This document shows positions 24,559-35,145 of a DNA stretch of 64,000 bases, piece after piece (position 1 is the first letter of the stretch; each line of letters begins with the position of its first letter). The stretch lies in NCBI GenBank assembly GCA_009741485.1, contig CM019218.1, forward strand, positions 52,623,612 through 52,687,611, in the 5' to 3' direction. Under the pieces are notes generated by a model. It searched no databases. It was not told the DNA's origin and saw only the letters and a program-made list of their open reading frames with translations. The position numbers and the translations under genes are program-made. This DNA is from Malurus cyaneus samueli. Taxonomy: Eukaryota > Chordata > Aves > Passeriformes > Maluridae.

Positions 24559-24676
24559 TGTTGTCTGTTGACAACAAGGACACTGCCCTGGTTCATCCCA
24601 GACTTTCTGTCCCCTGGCTGGCACCAGTCCCTGGAAGAGGCTGGTGCTGCTCATCCATTCAGCGAGTGAGCAAAAG
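24559..24676. repeat. 118-bp direct repeat, first copy
   Basis: Sequence including acactgccctggttcatcc, tggctggcaccagtccc and ttcagcgagtgagcaaaagc resembles 26767-26880 at perhaps 85 percent. With the pair at 23055 and 26155 it forms two collinear matches, suggesting one older duplicated segment later broken by insertions. Confidence 0.8.
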
Positions 24677-25609
24677 CAAAAGGAGTAATGGAAAGGGGGA
24701 AGAGAGCTGGAAAGGTGGGTGGGTGAAGCACGTGTGTCCCAAGGACAGATGTGCCTGGTGTCACTGTGCCTGGTGTCACTGCTTGGAGCACTGCAAGTCC
24801 AGGTGCTGGCTCCACTCGAGCCCTGAGCACACACCACACCAAGGGAGGCATGTGAGGGTCCTGGGGACAGCAAAGACATCCCCCAAGCCACCCAGGATAC
24901 CCAGCCAGGTGTCCCACGGGGCATTTCTGCACTGGCCCATCTCCCCTCTGCACAGCAAATGTGTCTCTCAAGGGATCGGGGGGTGCTGTGGTCAGGGCAC
25001 AGATGGGGGCACAGGGGCTACTCCAGCTCACTCCCTGTGTGCTCTGCGTAAAGTTATTTTTCCTCCTCCGCCCAGCAATGAGAGGACCCCCAGCAGTGCC
25101 CTGTGAGCTGTTTGTTGTCACTGTGAGCTGCTCAGGAAGGTGCTGTGAGTGCAGTTGGTTCTCATGCCCAGGAGATGCCCAGATTCTCCAGACTCAGCTG
25201 CCCTTGAAGGGGCGATGGGAGAGGGGTCCTTGGTGGCCATGCCCAGCCTGTGCTCCTCTGTCCTCTCCAGCCTGAGACAGCAGAGGCTGCATGAGCAGGC
25301 ACAGCCCAGCCTAGGAACTCACCAGGCTCTGCCTGCAAAGAAAACCTGCAGGGATAGAGGTGCTCAGAGCTGGGCCTCACACAGGCAGGGAGCAGCCCAG
25401 AGTTTAGTGTGTCTCCTCTTTGTTTCTTTTCTTTTTCCCCCCTTCTTCTTTTCTTTCTCACTTTTTGGCAGCAGGAAGATTGTTTAAAGTTGCTAATAAA
25501 TTCCAGTTAATGAAGCCTGAAAAGCCAGAGCTGGGAGCCAAGAGAAACAAGAGCAATCAGTACAGAAGGAATAGAAAGAGATCTTGAAAGCCAGCCTGGG
25601 AATAATAAC

Positions 25610-25910
25610 ATGTTGAAATGTGTTCGCCGGCGAGGGCTTTGTTACCGCGCTTTGAATCTGAGCTCGGGCGCTCGGTGCCAAGAGCAGAAACTGCAGCCAA
25701 AGGCAGGTGTTCATTGCCATTCACCTCTTGCCTCGGGGCACAGCGGCAAGATCAGACCCCTTCCCTGCCACTGGCTCTTTCACCTGCCTCTGCTGGGGCC
25801 CCGAGGGCAGCGGGACTCACCGTCACGGGGAGCGGGCTCAGCACCGCGCTCCGCACCCGCCGGGCCGTCCCTGCCGAGCTGCGGAACCGACAAACGGCAG
25901 AAATAAAATG
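25610..25910. promoter_or_regulatory. CpG-rich patch with promoter-like words (possible - strand)
   Basis: CpG density here is clearly above the surrounding intron (gttcgccggcgaggg, ttaccgcgc, gctcgggcgctcgg, cgcgctccgcacccgccggg). On the - strand a TATAAAATA word (complement of 25915-25923) lies about 25-30 bases before a GC-rich stretch, which ends in a consensus splice donor CCCCGTGACG|GTGAGTC at about 25821. This could be an internal or antisense promoter with a short non-coding first exon near 25890-25821. It could equally be an old GC-rich element. No coding frame supports it. Confidence 0.3.
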
Positions 25911-26154
25911 CAGATATTTTATATTAGGAATGCTGGGAATCTGAATGCAGGAACCCTCTTCCCACCCTTGCACCTGTGAGGGACCCCCCTGCTCTCCCTT
26001 CTTCCCATGCTAGTCCAGGGACCAGCAGAGCCATCATGGCTTTGGGAGCACCAGCGCTGTTTCTGCGTGCCCCCAGCTGCTCTTAGAGCACCCCCAGCCC
26101 CCAGAACAGCTCCAGGCAGCTGGGACAGCTACCTTTGGGGGGTTTGGCCAGCAC

Positions 26155-26264
26155 AGGGTGACACGTAGCACACGAGAGCAAACCCTTTGTCTTCATCCCC
26201 ATGGCACAACTGCCTGTGCTGGGACATGCCAAGAGCAGAAACCCCCGTGAGCAGTGAGGGACAG
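26155..26264. repeat. 110-bp flank shared with 23055-23164
   Basis: This is the second copy of the flank described at 23055, with only scattered changes (for example gggacatgcc for gggaaacgcc). The bases just upstream also look partly similar, so the shared segment may be a little longer. Confidence 0.9.
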
Positions 26265-26345
26265 TACAGGTATCCCAAATCCAGGTATCCCAAATCCAGG
26301 TATCCCAAATCCAGGTGTCCCAAAACCAGGTGTCCCAAACCAAGG
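26265..26345. repeat. 15-bp minisatellite, short array
   Basis: About five units of the same 15-bp repeat as at 23165 (tatcccaaatccagg). The shorter array next to the same flank shows that array length changed after the two segments separated. Confidence 0.92.
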
Positions 26346-26766
26346 CAGTGTCTCTCTGCAGCGATGCTGGCTGTGAGGTACGACTCCTTTGGGAGAGACA
26401 GCTGTTCCATGGAAGGGCTGCTGGTATTTCTGCACACGAGTGCTGGCACCATGGTGAGACGTCATTCCCAGAGCAGTGCAGTGCCATGTCTGCAGCAGGG
26501 TGCTCCTGAGACAGCAGCTTTGGGGGTTTCCATGGCACAGCAGGCCAGGCAGGTGTGTTAAGGTGACATAAACTGTTGTGGGGCCATGACCTTGCTTTGC
26601 CATGCTGAGATTTGGGATCGCTGCTCCCTAGGTGGTCACCTTGCCTGGCACAGCCCTCCGTGTCCAGGTGGCTGTAGCTGAAGGGTTTCATCTCAGAATT
26701 CTTGGGCTCTGTGGTTCCCCCAGGGTTCTGCACAGTTCCTGTCCGAGAAGGCACCAGGGAAACATT

Positions 26767-26880
26767 TGTTCACAACATGGACACTGCTCTGGTTCATCCA
26801 GGATTTTCTGTCTCCCTGTCTGGCACCAGTCCTCAGCAGAGGATGGTGCTGCCCATCTATTCAGCGGGTGAGCAAAAGCA
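26767..26880. repeat. 118-bp direct repeat, second copy
   Basis: This is the partner of 24559-24676, same strand, with shared words acactgctctggttcatcc and attcagcgggtgagcaaaagc. Confidence 0.8.
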
Positions 26881-28504
26881 CAGAAAGGGTTAAAGGATAA
26901 TTTCTCACATGAATCCTTCCAACAGTCAGCCCTGTGTGTGGCGTGGGGACTGTCCTCAGCCCTGCCTGAGGTCCAGGTGAGGACAGGACAGAAGGGCTTC
27001 TGAGGGGTTGTCCCTCATGAACATTGACCAACAAGGCCAAGTTATTGCACCTGCCAAAATCACACTCCAAATGTTTCGAAAATTCAGAAGTTTCCATTCT
27101 ATTTCTACTCCATTTAGACTAGGGAGAGTGCTCAGTAGCTGAAAAATTCTTGCTGGTTGGGATAGCTGGCCCCAATTTTCCTGAACACTGCTTCCCATAT
27201 GACTGACTCTGTTCTGGGGTACCACAAGTGGGACACCAAAAGTAGAGTCAAAAGTCAAAACTGCTCTGAAGGTTTGGGGGGAACAAACTGAAAACCTTTG
27301 GCATTTATAATATAAAGAGATGAAGTGTCCTGTTCATTAAGGAGCTGTGTCTTACTAATCCTACTTGGCAAATGAATACAAACTGGCTTGCATATGAACA
27401 TTCATGTGGGTTGAAAGCTGGCTTGAGGACCATAAACAAAAGAACAAATGCGATCAATCTATCGAGTTGGAACAGGCATCCAAGGGGGGCACAGCGAGCA
27501 GAGCTGGAAACAGGCACAGTCTGCTCCTCAGGGATGGAGTGAGACAGCAAAGACCACATGAGAGGCATCTTCAGGAGATACCAGACCAGGACCAGCTGCA
27601 GATTCCTTTGTGAGAAGGAAGAGTCCAGGCCTGGCCCTTTTCTCAAACGTACCTTGTTTACACTTGTTGGCTTAATTGGCTTCATTCCTGCTTTGCACCA
27701 GAAAGAGAACAAAGCCAGGCACGACATGGGGCCTGTGGTCCCCTGTGTGCCCAGGGGAAGGCCCAGGCTTGGCGTGGTGGCACTGTTTGGGCAGAAGCGT
27801 GGAGCATCTGGGCACTCTGCCCTGAGAGCGTGAGTGCTTGAGAAACCAACTGCAGCAGGAGATCAAAGGGGCGGCCGACACGCTCAACAAATGCCTGGCA
27901 AGGGGAACATTTCAGCAGGGTATGGACACACAGCCACACGTTTGTCCTGTCCTGCCAATGGGCAATGTTCCTGCCTCCTAAAGGGAGCGATAAGAGCATC
28001 ACCGAGCTGCCTGAGCACCTGGCATGAGCCATCTTGCCCAGCACAGCCGTCGGGCGTGCCATGCTTGTAGCGTGACCAAGAAGCCCAAGAGACAGGAGGG
28101 CTGAGCCTGCGGTAACCGAGCGGCAGCAACCATGAGGTGGTAAACCAGGAGTTCGTTCCAACTTGGAGTGTATTGGGAATGCAGATCAAAGCCTGGAGGA
28201 ATGTTCCCAGAAATCAGGGGAGTGGTGGAAGAGGCGGGGGGAGAGCGGAATCTAAAATCCACCACGAGCTTTCTGAAGCAAGCCAGACATATCCAGCTGC
28301 CACCCTCCCCTTCTACCTGCCCCTTCCCTCCTTCCTCTATCACAACAGCTTTAAATCTTTAAATTTAAATCCACAACTTTCTCCCAGCCTTTTGTCATGG
28401 TGTGAACTTCACAGCAATAAATTGTGATCTCATCACTGACCTACCAAATATTTGATCCTCTTGCCTAAACACTTTTACAGCCTGGAAAGCTACAGAAAAC
28501 TCAC

Positions 28505-28505
<1 letters not shown>

Positions 28506-28533
<28 letters not shown>
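28506..28533. repeat. Poly-A run of 28
   Basis: An uninterrupted run of about 28 adenines is followed by ccaaaaccacaagg. It could mark the end of a retroposed sequence, but I recognise nothing upstream of it. Confidence 0.9.
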
Positions 28534-28535
<2 letters not shown>

Positions 28536-29134
28536 AAAACCACAAGGACCAACACACTTAACAAGGTTTAGTCTCAGGAAGCACTGGCGAAAGTGGCACC
28601 AGGGAAAACTATTAAAATTTTCCTCTTTCAGCTCAGATTCTCTGGACAGCAGGACACACCACTGAACCAAGTCTATCCTAAAAAGAGCCCTGAGCAGGCC
28701 TGGAGCTCAGCTCATGTGCTGTGGACCAGAAATTCAGCTCTGCAAGAACAGCTCCCCTTCCCTGTGCTTGGGGCAAAGGCAGTGCCTCTCTGTCCTTCCT
28801 GGTGGGGTTATTTGCTTCAGTCTCCTCCGCAGAAGGAGTGAATTAGGAGCTGTCTCAGGGGATGCCACACTGGCAGCATTGCTCCCAGTGTTATTGTTCC
28901 ATTTTAAATGGAGAGGAAGGAACCATTTCATTGCATTTCCTGTGGGATCTGAATTCTGCAGATGCATTCAATGGGTGTCTGTCTGCCAGGCAGAGGAATT
29001 TCTGCAGAGTTTGAGTGAGAGGAAAGAGGGGACCAAGCACTTGGAAGACTGCCAAGACCATGGACACAGGAAGGGTCACACACAGGATGAGTTTTGGGTC
29101 TCTTGCCTAAACTGGCACAGGAGTTAACGACAAG

Positions 29135-29575
29135 GGAGCAAAGGATGGTCAGGAAAATGCTCCAAGAACTGGTCCCCCTCTGCTCTGGGGCCAGGCTGGG
29201 AGAACTGGGGTGTTCAGCCTGAAGAGCCCAAGACCTCAGAGCCCTCAGTGCCAAAGGGCTCCAAAGAGCTGGAGAGGGACTGGGGACAAGAGATGGAAGG
29301 ACAGAACAAGGGGGAATGGCTTCCCATGGACAGAGGGCAGGGTTAGATGGATATGGGGAAGGAATTCTTCCCTGTGAGGGTGGGGAGACCCTGGCACAGG
29401 GTGCCCAGAGAAGCTGTGCCTGCCCCTGGATCCCTGGAAGTGTCCAAGGCCAGGCTGGACATTGGGGTTTGGAGCAACCTGGGACAGTGGAAGGTGTCCC
29501 TGCCCATGGCAGGGGTGGAATGAGATGAGCTCTAAGGTCCCTTCCAACCCAAACCATTCTGAGATTCTGTGATAC
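29135..29575 (+). mobile_element. CR1 LINE 3' fragment, about 440 bp
   Basis: The fragment begins near ggtcaggaaaatgctccaag and includes ggctgggagaactggggtg, ttcagcctgaagag, tggatatggggaaggaattc and aggtgtccctgcccatgg, ending ttctgagattctgtgatacc. This is the common songbird CR1 3' part in + orientation. Open frames across it are relics with no function. Confidence 0.9.
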
Positions 29576-30842
29576 CTTTCAGTGGCCACCCTTCCTGCCT
29601 GACAGGACACCCCAAAACACTTGCCCATTCCTGACCTGCTCTTGGACAGGGGACAGCCGTGCTCCTTTGCTTGGAGCACCTGGCGACCAGTCCCGGCATC
29701 CTGCAGCACCTGTCCTGGGAGGTGAAGCAAACCCCCAAACCCCATCCTCCAGACCCTGAGTGCATGTCCCAGCCATGTCACATTCCTCTAGGAAAGCGAG
29801 AGCTCAGCCTGTGTGCACATAGACACAAGCACAAACCCTAACCCACCTCCCAGTCCCTGCATTCAGGTGAGCAGAGCCCGTCTGGTGTCAGCGCTGATCT
29901 CACACACCGATGGATGCCGGGGGAAGGTGTCGAGAGTAAGCCCTTTAATATCTCACAGCACCTCTCCACATCACAAGAACAACACAAAAAGAAGACCAAA
30001 ACCTTCCATGACTCCTGCACAAATGCCTCTAGCTGGTACCTGTACATCTCCTCTTATAGCAGCTGCTTCTTGGACTCTTCATCTCAGCAGGAGATCATTG
30101 AGCTCTCACAAAGGCTCCTCAGCTGGAATCTGAACATCTCCCTTCACGGCAGCTGAGCTCTTTTAGCTTTTTCCAATTGGCTTCCCACAATCATGGAGCC
30201 CAGTGACACTGTCCATTGCCTTGAGAGGCGAGTTCAGAGAAAAGGCTGTGGTTGGTGCCTTCCTTTGTGTCTGCTCCTGGCTCGGTGTGGACCTCTGACC
30301 CTGGGGAGAGGAGCTGGGCTGCCCCAGCAGCCGGGAGGAGGTGAAGGAGGAGAGTGCAGAGCCAGAGGGCAGGGGTGAGACAGGGACCAGGCACAGCCCC
30401 AGGGCAGCACAGCTGGGGATAGAAACAGCAGCAGCGAGGCACGGGGCCCCTGATCTGGGGCTGGGGTTGCCTTGGACCTCTAAACTCACCTGAGATAGTG
30501 CCCAGTGAAACCAAGGCATCTACCACGGAGTTATGTTCTGTGTCACCATCAGTGCTGAGATGCCACCAGCTGGCTCTGCACCTGTCCCCACAGCGTCTGG
30601 GGCTCCCTGCCACCCTGCTCTGAGGCCAGCAGCCCCTGCCTGGGCTCTGTTTAAGCCTCACATTCCTCCCCTGCTCATCCTAGAGGTCCCAGTTCCATTC
30701 AGGGACCTGGCACACACTCGAACACACCCAGGAAAGCGAGCAGAGAGGCGCGGAGCTGCCGGGAAAGGAGCCGAGAGAGGCCTTGAGCCGAGAGTGCGGG
30801 CAGGGTGCAGGCAGGGGCGGCTGGGACAGCCTGGAGCCCCGC

Positions 30843-31372
30843 GGACAGGAACACGGACGGACGGAGGAGCAGGACGGACAGACAGACGGACAGATGGAGG
30901 AGCAGGGGGAGCACAGACAGACAGATGCAGGAGCAGGAGGCGGACGGATGGACGGCTGCAGAAACAGGCTTAGGAGGGACGGACGGACGGATGCAGGAGC
31001 AGGGGGAGCACGGAGACGGAGGATGCAGGAGCAGGGGAGGAGAGGAGGATGCAGGAGCAGGGGGAGCACGGACGGACGCGGATGCAGGAGCAGGGGAGGA
31101 GGGACGGATGCAGGAGCAGGGGGAGCACGGACGGACGGACGGATGCAGGAGCAGGGGGAGGAGGGACGGATGCAGGAGCAGGGGGAGCACGGACAGACGG
31201 ATGGATGCAGGAGCAGGGGAGAGGACGGACGGATGCAGGAGCAGGGGGAGACGGACAGACGGATGGATGCAGAAGCAGGGGGAGCACGGACAGACGGATG
31301 GATGCAGGAGCAGGGGGAGCACGGACGGGTGCAGGAGCAGGGGGGACACGGACGCACTGATGCAGGAGCAGG
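30843..31372. repeat. 31-bp minisatellite, about 530 bp
   Basis: This is a GC- and CpG-rich array with core ggatgcaggagcaggggga preceded by two to four ggac units; unit length varies from about 26 to 38 bp. Open frames of up to about 300 codons appear on both strands because stop codons are rare in the unit. They have no domain and are not genes. Confidence 0.93.
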
Positions 31373-31600
31373 CTGGGGATGCCGTGCGGGAACACCTCCC
31401 CTTCAGGCGAGTTCTCCAGCCTCCCGGGCAGCACTGCCTCCTCCCATGTGGAAATCAGCAATCAAAAGGAGCAATTACCCCAAATCGCAGCCCCCAAGTG
31501 ACAAATCGCCCAGCCTGGCAGGCGGCTCACGCTGCGAGGGGCAGGTTACAGCCTGCTCTCACACATTAAAGAGACGACCCTGCGCTGTTTGTGCTGTCAG

Positions 31601-31693
31601 AGGTCTAATTACCGGAGCAATTTTCTGCGGATTGCCGAGGGGAGAGCCGGAGAGGGAGCGCTGGGGCAGCCACACACGCCCTGGGCTCCACGG
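31601..31693 (+). other. Exon-like 93-nt segment in intron 2
   Basis: An acceptor-like tgtttgtgctgtcag|AGG precedes the segment and a donor-like CACGG|GTGAGT follows. The length is 31 codons, and one frame is open from RGLITGAIFCG to HTRPGLH. If spliced between LGR6 exons 2 and 3 it would keep the frame with the same one-base-in, two-bases-out phase. It has no leucine-rich-repeat pattern, so inclusion would disrupt the ectodomain. Chance is the simplest reading. Confidence 0.15.
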
Positions 31694-31776
31694 GTGAGTG
31701 TGGCTGTCCCGAGCAGCTCGGTCCCCTCGGTGACCTCGGCACAGCCCTGGCTCCCAGGCACTCTGCTTCCCACCAG

Positions 31777-31942
31777 GATGCAAACCTGCGAGAAGTTACG
31801 GGGTCAGAGTCAAACCCAGGCTGGCACATGCCCTGTGGTGACTGGGGAGCTGTGTGCCACCCCACAGGCCGTGAGAGCCCCAGGAGAAGCTGCCAATTTC
31901 ACATTCTGCATAAAACTCACCAAACGTGGTGTCCCCCAAATG
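31777..31942. repeat. 160-bp direct repeat, first copy
   Basis: The sequence from gatgcaaacctgcgag through ggtcagagtcaaacccagg, tgtggtgactggggagctgtg and aaaactcacc is shared with 33571-33742. The identity of the element is unknown; it may be a fragment of a dispersed repeat. Confidence 0.85.
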
Positions 31943-32035
31943 TGATGCCCAGGCCGGGATGGGCTGGCCCAGCCTGCACATTGGCCTCCTTCCCTGACAA
32001 AATGCCCCAAAAGAAACGAGCTGTGCCAAACTTTA

Positions 32036-32548
32036 ATGAATACCTGTGCCCAGCCTCTCGGGGCTGGTTTGGACTTTGTGTGAGAGTGAAGATGAGCCTG
32101 GTCGCAAAGGATGTCCACTATCTCTATTTTGCAGATGCAATATTCCACTCCAAGCCAAGTACAGAAGTTTTTTGCCCAAATTTAGTAGCAATTTAGGGTC
32201 AAATATTAATGAATACCTGTGTCCAACCTCTTGGGCCTAGTTTGGACTTTCTCTGAGAGTGAAGATGAGCCTGACCATCAACAAATTATGTTCACCATCT
32301 CTGTTTTGGAGATAAGATATTCCACTACAACCCAAGCAGAGCAGTTTCTTTCCCAAATTTAGTGGCAATTTCGGGTCAAAGATTATGAACACCTGTGCCC
32401 AACCTCTTGGGCCTGGTTTGGACTTTCTGTGAGAGTGAAGATGAGCCTGGTCACAAAGGATGTCCACTGTCTCTGTTTTGGAGATGCAACATTCCACTCC
32501 AAGCCAAGTACAGAAGTTTCTTGCCCAAATTTAGTAGCAATTTAGGGT
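32036..32548. repeat. Three tandem copies of a unit of about 175 bp
   Basis: Units start near 32036, 32209 and 32385. Each contains gaatacctgtgcccaacct-like sequence, then gggcctggtttggactttc, gagagtgaagatgagcctg, attccactccaagcc and tttgcccaaatttagtagc. Units 1 and 3 resemble each other more (gtcacaaaggatgtccact in both) than either resembles unit 2, an A-B-A pattern. Pairwise identity looks like about 85-92 percent by eye. The size is satellite-like. Confidence 0.93.
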
Positions 32549-33400
32549 CCTAATCAGGTTGTTGAATCTGTCTTTATGATTTCTGGCTGATGGGCGCTGG
32601 GACTTGGTCCGTGTTTGTCCTCAGGGGCAAAACAAGAGGAGAAGGAGAAAATACACCTCTGCTCTAGGCCAAGCCTAGACTCAGGATCCCTCGACTTCGC
32701 TCCTGGCTCCATCACCTGCCCTCACCATAGTCCTGATGGCAACAGTGATGCAGTTTCTAATGTCACTGAAAATTGCAAATGCCTTTTCATTCCCCAGCCT
32801 GCTCTGGGCCTGGTTAAAATCTGAGTTCTACGATCAGGTGATGTTGTACAATGACAAATCCCGTGGGTTTCCTTTCATAAATTCTTTCAGTAAATTCGGA
32901 ATGTTGTCCCCTGCTCCTTGCTCCATGTCCCAGAAAGGTCCCATTTCCCATTGTGATGCTGCACTTCATCTTCCTCCCCTATCTCTTCATCCTCACTCAT
33001 CAGCCAGGATTTAGGGTCAGTCCTCCCAGGGCCTGCATGAGCAGAAATAGCTCTCCCTTCTCGACCGTCTCAGAGCAGGGTCTGCAGGTCACTGCCTGGG
33101 CTGTGATTCCTGTGCAGTGGAATTCCTCTGTGTGCACCCAGGAATGGCTTCAAGCCATGAGCTGTCTCTGGATGCTGGAAATGCTGGATTCAGGATTTCA
33201 GGATTTTCTGTGCCTGTTGCTCAGGCTGGGTGAGGGGATGGTGCACAGAGGCTGCCCCAGCCCAGGGCTGTGCTCAGCTCAAAGGTGCTGCAGCTTCCTC
33301 TCAGGACAGTGGCAGCACGGACAAGCTGCTAAGCCTCTGCAGACAAGGAACTGTCATCACAAGGATGTTGACACATTACTGGCTCTTCTTTTCACTGCAG

Positions 33401-33472
33401 ACGCCTCTCTGGAAACCAGATCTCCAGGATCCCCGGGGAAGCTTTCTTGGGCCTCTACAGCCTGAAGATTCT
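33401..33472 (+). CDS. LGR6: LGR6 exon 3, second leucine-rich repeat
   Basis: This is a 72-nt coding exon with acceptor ttcactgcag and donor CT|GTAAGT. It completes the leucine codon left open by the previous exon, then reads RLSGNQISRIPGEAF and ends GLYSLKIL. The pattern is a canonical leucine-rich repeat (LxLxxNxIxxIPxxAFxxLxxL) on the concave ligand-binding face of the receptor ectodomain. RLSGN and GLYSLKIL are the residues I associate with LGR6; LGR5 and LGR4 have different residues here. The phase matches the flanking exons exactly, so the three exons join into one open frame. Intron 2 before it is 12.9 kb. Confidence 0.94.
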
Positions 33473-33570
33473 GTAAGTAACTCGCTCCTGTCCACAGAAC
33501 AATCCCTGTCCCTGCCTGCCCCCAGCCCCTGGCCCTGGCCATGAACAGGGACCTGCAAACATCCCGAGGA

Positions 33571-33742
33571 GATGCAGAGCTGCGAGGAAGTGTGGGGTCA
33601 GAGTCAAACCCAGGCTGGCAAATGTGCCCTGTGGTGACTGGGGAGCTGTGTCCCACCCCACAGGCACAGTGTGACCATGTGCCCCAGGAGAATTGGCCCA
33701 TTTAACATTCTGCTTAAAACTCATCACACATCCGAATGTGGG
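33571..33742. repeat. 160-bp direct repeat, second copy
   Basis: This is the partner of 31777-31942, same orientation, starting 99 bp after LGR6 exon 3. Shared words include ggtcagagtcaaacccagg and ggtgactggggagctgtg. Confidence 0.85.
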
Positions 33743-34861
33743 GTCCCCTGGGTTTTGGTGTCCAGACCCCAAACTGGTCCCCATCTGCTCCTCTGCCGTG
33801 TTGGGGCTGGGCTGGAGCACCTCGAAGGTCCAGGTACTTCCCTCTGCTGGGAAAAGGGCTGAGCTCTGCCCAGCTCAGCCTGTCCTCACCACAAACCTCT
33901 GCACGGCCCAGGAGGCCTCTGCAAGGCTCTGGAGTGACCTGGGGAGGATGGAATCCTGCACAGCCTGACCCCAGGGATCCCAGCTGTCCCGAGGGGCGAT
34001 GGAGGCACCTGGATCCAGGAGCACCACAGTCACAGGGCCATCCCAGGATCTGCTAGTCCTGTTTCAGAAAAGTCATTGCAGGCAGGCCACTCGCCTGTGC
34101 TGCCCACTTGGGAAGGTCTAAGTGACAAAGTTCCTCTGGGAGCACTGGAAACCATGCTGAGCTGGCTCTGCTGTGGCACCTGCAGTCACAGCTTCCTGCA
34201 GGCCACGCTGTGTCACTGCTCCTGGAGTCCCCCATTTATGGGACAGTCCCACAGGGTGTGTGCAGAGTGTTGGGCTGGGAGTCCCTTTCTCCCTTTCAGG
34301 AACCATCTTAAAAATCTTCTGCAATAAACATTTCATCCCCAAGGGGATGTTTTGAACTCAGCCACAGTGTGAAATTGTTGTAGCTGGTCCAGTTTATGCA
34401 GAGCGAGCAGGTACAAACCTGCTCCCAGGATTAGAGAGTATAAGGCTGTTTACTACGTCTTCTGAAGATGTAAAGTATGAATCCTGCCCTAAATCTCAGG
34501 GCTTAGAGATTTATCCATCCCCTGCATTAGGCAACAAATCAAAGGAACTGAGGAAAAACCGCAGCTCTCCCACCCAATTTCAACAAGAGGAACCTTCTAC
34601 TCCGGGGACGCGGGAGCTTTTAAAGGTGCTTTTGATCAATTCTGTTTGTGTCAGGCCCGGGGAAGGACTAATGCAGCGTTACCAGGGCGCTGCCTGCCTT
34701 CCGGAGCCCACGGCTGCGGGGGGAAGAGGAGGGTGTGCTCTGCCCTCCCAGCCTGGGACACGGCTCAGTGACAGCCAGGTACAGGCTGGTGACAGCAGGA
34801 ACAGGGACATGCTAACTGGTGACCCCAGAGGAAGGAGAGGGTTGAAGGATCAGGGCATTTC

Positions 34862-34905
34862 CATCAGAGCATTTCCATCAGGGCATTTCCTTGAAGGACC
34901 TGGAG
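34862..34905. repeat. Short 15-bp triplet repeat
   Basis: The word gcatttcc occurs three times at 15-bp spacing (catttccatcaga, catttccatcagg, catttccttgaag). It is a minor local repeat. Confidence 0.7.
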
Positions 34906-35084
34906 TGTTGGGAAGCTTGCTCCAGGCTGTCTGGTGAGAGCCAGAGCGGCTGTCCTCATGCTGCAGGACGAGCTGCTCTGCTCTCAGCCAGGCTGTGCCT
35001 GGTGACACAGGGTGGCACATGGGCTGTCATAGCCCTCTGGCTGCAGCTCTGCCTGAAACCAAGCCTTGTGCCTGCTTAGGGCCA

Positions 35085-35145
35085 TGGTTTAATGGGATTC
35101 AAGGATCTTAGAGAGCTTTTCCAACCTTACTGATCCCGTTACTCT
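35085..35145 (+). mobile_element. CR1 LINE tail remnant
   Basis: The words gccatggtttaatgggattc and gagagcttttccaacctta followed by a degraded tail resemble the end of a CR1 3' untranslated region. Short and weak. Confidence 0.42.

Larger units (their letters stand above)
20464..33400 (+). other. LGR6 intron 2
   Basis: This 12.9-kb intron lies between the first and second leucine-rich-repeat exons. It contains a solo LTR, CR1 fragments, three minisatellites, a triplicated 175-bp unit and a CpG-rich patch, listed separately. AT-rich, apparently non-repetitive sequence at 22430-22900 and at 23850-24280 shows no gene. Bases 27000-28500 also look unique and non-coding; the open frames there are short and lack domains. 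Confidence 0.85.

Noticed and set aside
30783..31697. 304-codon open frame across the 31-bp minisatellite
   Set aside because: Low-complexity peptide from a tandem repeat with long open frames in other phases too; no sign of a protein.
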